NCBI GenBank assembly: GCA_012839605.1 | Contig: DUNA01000008.1 | Span: 1-34,930 of the forward strand | Length of the DNA stretch: 34,930 nucleotides | DNA from: Bacteroidales bacterium | GTDB taxonomy: Bacteria; Bacteroidota; Bacteroidia; Bacteroidales; UBA932 | Direction of reading: 5' to 3' | Shown here: positions 33,579 through 34,930 of the stretch, one piece after another | How positions within the stretch are numbered: position 1 is the stretch's first letter | Layout: every line of letters begins with the position of its first letter | Translations under genes and position numbers: made by a program | Notes under the pieces: model-generated | Databases searched by the model: none | Seen by the model: the letters and a program-made list of their open reading frames with translations, nothing else | Told to the model about the DNA's origin: nothing

Positions 33579-34930
33579 ATGAGTAGAAGGTTTTTTCTTC
33601 TTTTGGTACCGGCAGCTCTGTGGATGCTTTTGGTTTTGAAGGGTTGCTCTGCAACACGCTACGTACCTGAAGGAGAACATTTATTGCGGAAAAACGTCCT
33701 AGAGATTGAGAACAAGGAGAAAGACCTTTCTACCTCTGAATTAACATCTTACATAAGACAAAAACCAAATACCACCATCATTTTTGGATGGAAAGCCTTC
33801 TTGAATTTATACAATATGAGTCCCCAAGAAGACAGCGGATGGAGTCGGTTTTTGCGCAAAATGGGTGAACCTCCCGTTCTTCTGGACTCTGTAATGAACG
33901 CCTACAGTAAGATGAACATAGATAATTATCTGACTACATTAGGTTATTACAACAACAGCGTAACGGATAGCATTGCTTATAAGAAGAAAAAGGCGACTGT
34001 TTATTATCAGGTAAAACCGGGAAAAACATATACGATAGATTCCATCTCTTTAGGCCCTACAGATCCTTTCTTGGCCCATTTGTACCACAAAACGGCAGAA
34101 GATGCGTTGATCAAACGCGGCGACCGCTTGGCTTCTTCTGTATTGGAAGAAGAAGCTACGCGTATTACTTCCATCATGCGAAACAACGGGTATTACCATT
34201 TCAACCGCAGCAACATTACGTTTTTAGCCGATACGTTGGACAAAAACAACACAGCGTCCCTGGAAGTGCGATTGCCTGAAGAAGGAACGCAAAAAGCGTA
34301 TCGCATACGAAACATTCACATATACCCTTCATACGATCCCATAAAGGCCGTTATGGATTCTGCATTTTTGCCGTCTATGGAGGCGTACAGAGCCGGTGGA
34401 TTTACATTGCACCATTCGGGAGAAAGCAATTTAAGAAGGCGTGTGTTGGAAAATATGTGCTTTCTGAGAGAGGGCGACTTGTACGACGAATCTATGGTGA
34501 AAACGACGTACAACCGATTTTCCAACATCCGTTTGCTCAACAGCGTCACGTTGCTCTTTGATGAAGTACCTGCCGATGAATTGCCGGCCGGCCGGCATGC
34601 AGATACTTCTTTTGTAGATTGCACCATACGTCTGAGCCCGGGAAAATCTCAAGGATACAAAGTCAATCTGGAAGGGTCCAGCAATTCCAACGGGTTGATT
34701 GGGATTTCTCCGGCGCTGTCCTATTACCACAAAAACATTTTCAGAGGTGGGGAGTGGTTGACATTGGGTTTTATGGGCAATTTTCAATTTAAAGTGAACG
34801 ATCCCATTCGTTCTACGGAATTGGGGGCTTCTTTGTCTTTGTCTTTCCCAAAAATGCTTTTCCCCATCAACCACACCGTCTTTAAGAGCAGGGTCCCCAA
34901 AACAGATATATCTGCCAGTTACAGCTACCA
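33579..34930 (+). CDS. tamL: TamL-type lipoprotein of the BamA/TamA family, 3' end cut by window edge
   Basis: The frame is open for 450 codons to the right edge. The signal peptide ends in VLKGC (lipobox L-x-G-C, Cys 23), so the mature protein is an outer-membrane lipoprotein. This lipidated BamA/TamA relative is characteristic of Bacteroidetes and acts with TamB in outer-membrane assembly. After Cys comes SATRYVPEGEHLLRKN, typical of the family, then POTRA-like modules (about 30-330; YYNNSV, GYYHFNRSNITF, YRIRNIHIYP, FSNIRLLNSVTL) and the start of the beta barrel (YKVNLEGSSNSNG onward). About half of the expected protein is present. The promoter box TACATTTG ends only 4 nt before the ATG. 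Confidence 0.9.
   Translation, partial: MSRRFFLLLVPAALWMLLVLKGCSATRYVPEGEHLLRKNVLEIENKEKDLSTSELTSYIRQKPNTTIIFGWKAFLNLYNMSPQEDSGWSRFLRKMGEPPVLLDSVMNAYSKMNIDNYLTTLGYYNNSVTDSIAYKKKKATVYYQVKPGKTYTIDSISLGPTDPFLAHLYHKTAEDALIKRGDRLASSVLEEEATRITSIMRNNGYYHFNRSNITFLADTLDKNNTASLEVRLPEEGTQKAYRIRNIHIYPSYDPIKAVMDSAFLPSMEAYRAGGFTLHHSGESNLRRRVLENMCFLREGDLYDESMVKTTYNRFSNIRLLNSVTLLFDEVPADELPAGRHADTSFVDCTIRLSPGKSQGYKVNLEGSSNSNGLIGISPALSYYHKNIFRGGEWLTLGFMGNFQFKVNDPIRSTELGASLSLSFPKMLFPINHTVFKSRVPKTDISASYSY

Overview
The window is a 34.9-kb piece of core chromosome from a member of the Bacteroidetes, most likely an anaerobic Bacteroidales species. The evidence is the gene families: a PCMD-domain protein, BACON-like and 'GHCWS' surface lipoproteins, a TamL-type lipoprotein, a PorT-like barrel, the flavobacterial type of arginine decarboxylase, a flavodiiron protein and a PPi-type phosphofructokinase. 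It also carries the Bacteroidetes promoter box TAnnTTTG in front of most transcription units. KdsC and the outer-membrane proteins show a diderm cell that makes Kdo. I found no tRNA, rRNA, insertion sequence, prophage, CRISPR array or integration site.

Layout. (1) 1-11076, minus strand: a seven-gene unit read in the order recQ, ligA, flavodiiron protein, rsh, Ig-like lipoprotein, PorT-like barrel, ispG (ispG runs off the left edge), with gaps of 15 and 6 nt and overlaps of 1 to 35 nt. (2) 11171-12766, plus strand: pckA. (3) 12770-15204, minus strand: kdsC, maf and a PPi-dependent phosphofructokinase. (4) 15250-18075, plus strand: a 941-residue multidomain surface lipoprotein, facing a small DUF3467 gene (18080-18394, minus). 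(5) 18461-31391, plus strand: a nine-gene run of valS, PCMD protein, acyl-CoA thioesterase, tatA, tatC, WG-repeat protein, ABC-F ATPase, rlmB and a polysaccharide flippase. (6) 31327-33490, minus strand: arginine decarboxylase followed by a second SpoU/TrmH methyltransferase, whose 3' end overlaps the flippase by 65 bp. (7) 33579-34930, plus strand: the first 450 codons of a TamL-type lipoprotein, cut by the right edge.

How it fits together. The genes cover isoprenoid synthesis (ispG), stringent response (rsh), DNA repair (recQ, ligA), O2/NO detoxification, the fructose-6-phosphate and PEP/oxaloacetate nodes of central metabolism, Kdo synthesis, translation and ribosome maintenance (valS, rlmB, trmH, ABC-F), protein export (tatAC), envelope biogenesis (tamL, PorT-like, flippase) and polyamine synthesis. 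No dedicated defence or mobile system was seen.

The unusual signal is organisational. Non-coding bases between genes total about 414 (about 1.2 %). All four divergent junctions carry two opposed TAnnTTTG boxes only 2 to 11 bp apart, so opposing promoters overlap. Several boxes lie 4 to 11 nt from the start codon, implying leaderless or nearly leaderless mRNAs. The three convergent junctions have no room for an ordinary terminator. Other points are an Rsh whose hydrolase motif is broken, an IspG with an intermediate-size insert, and a helically phased direct repeat between speA and tamL. There is no stretch over 300 bases without a gene; the longest gap is 94 bp.
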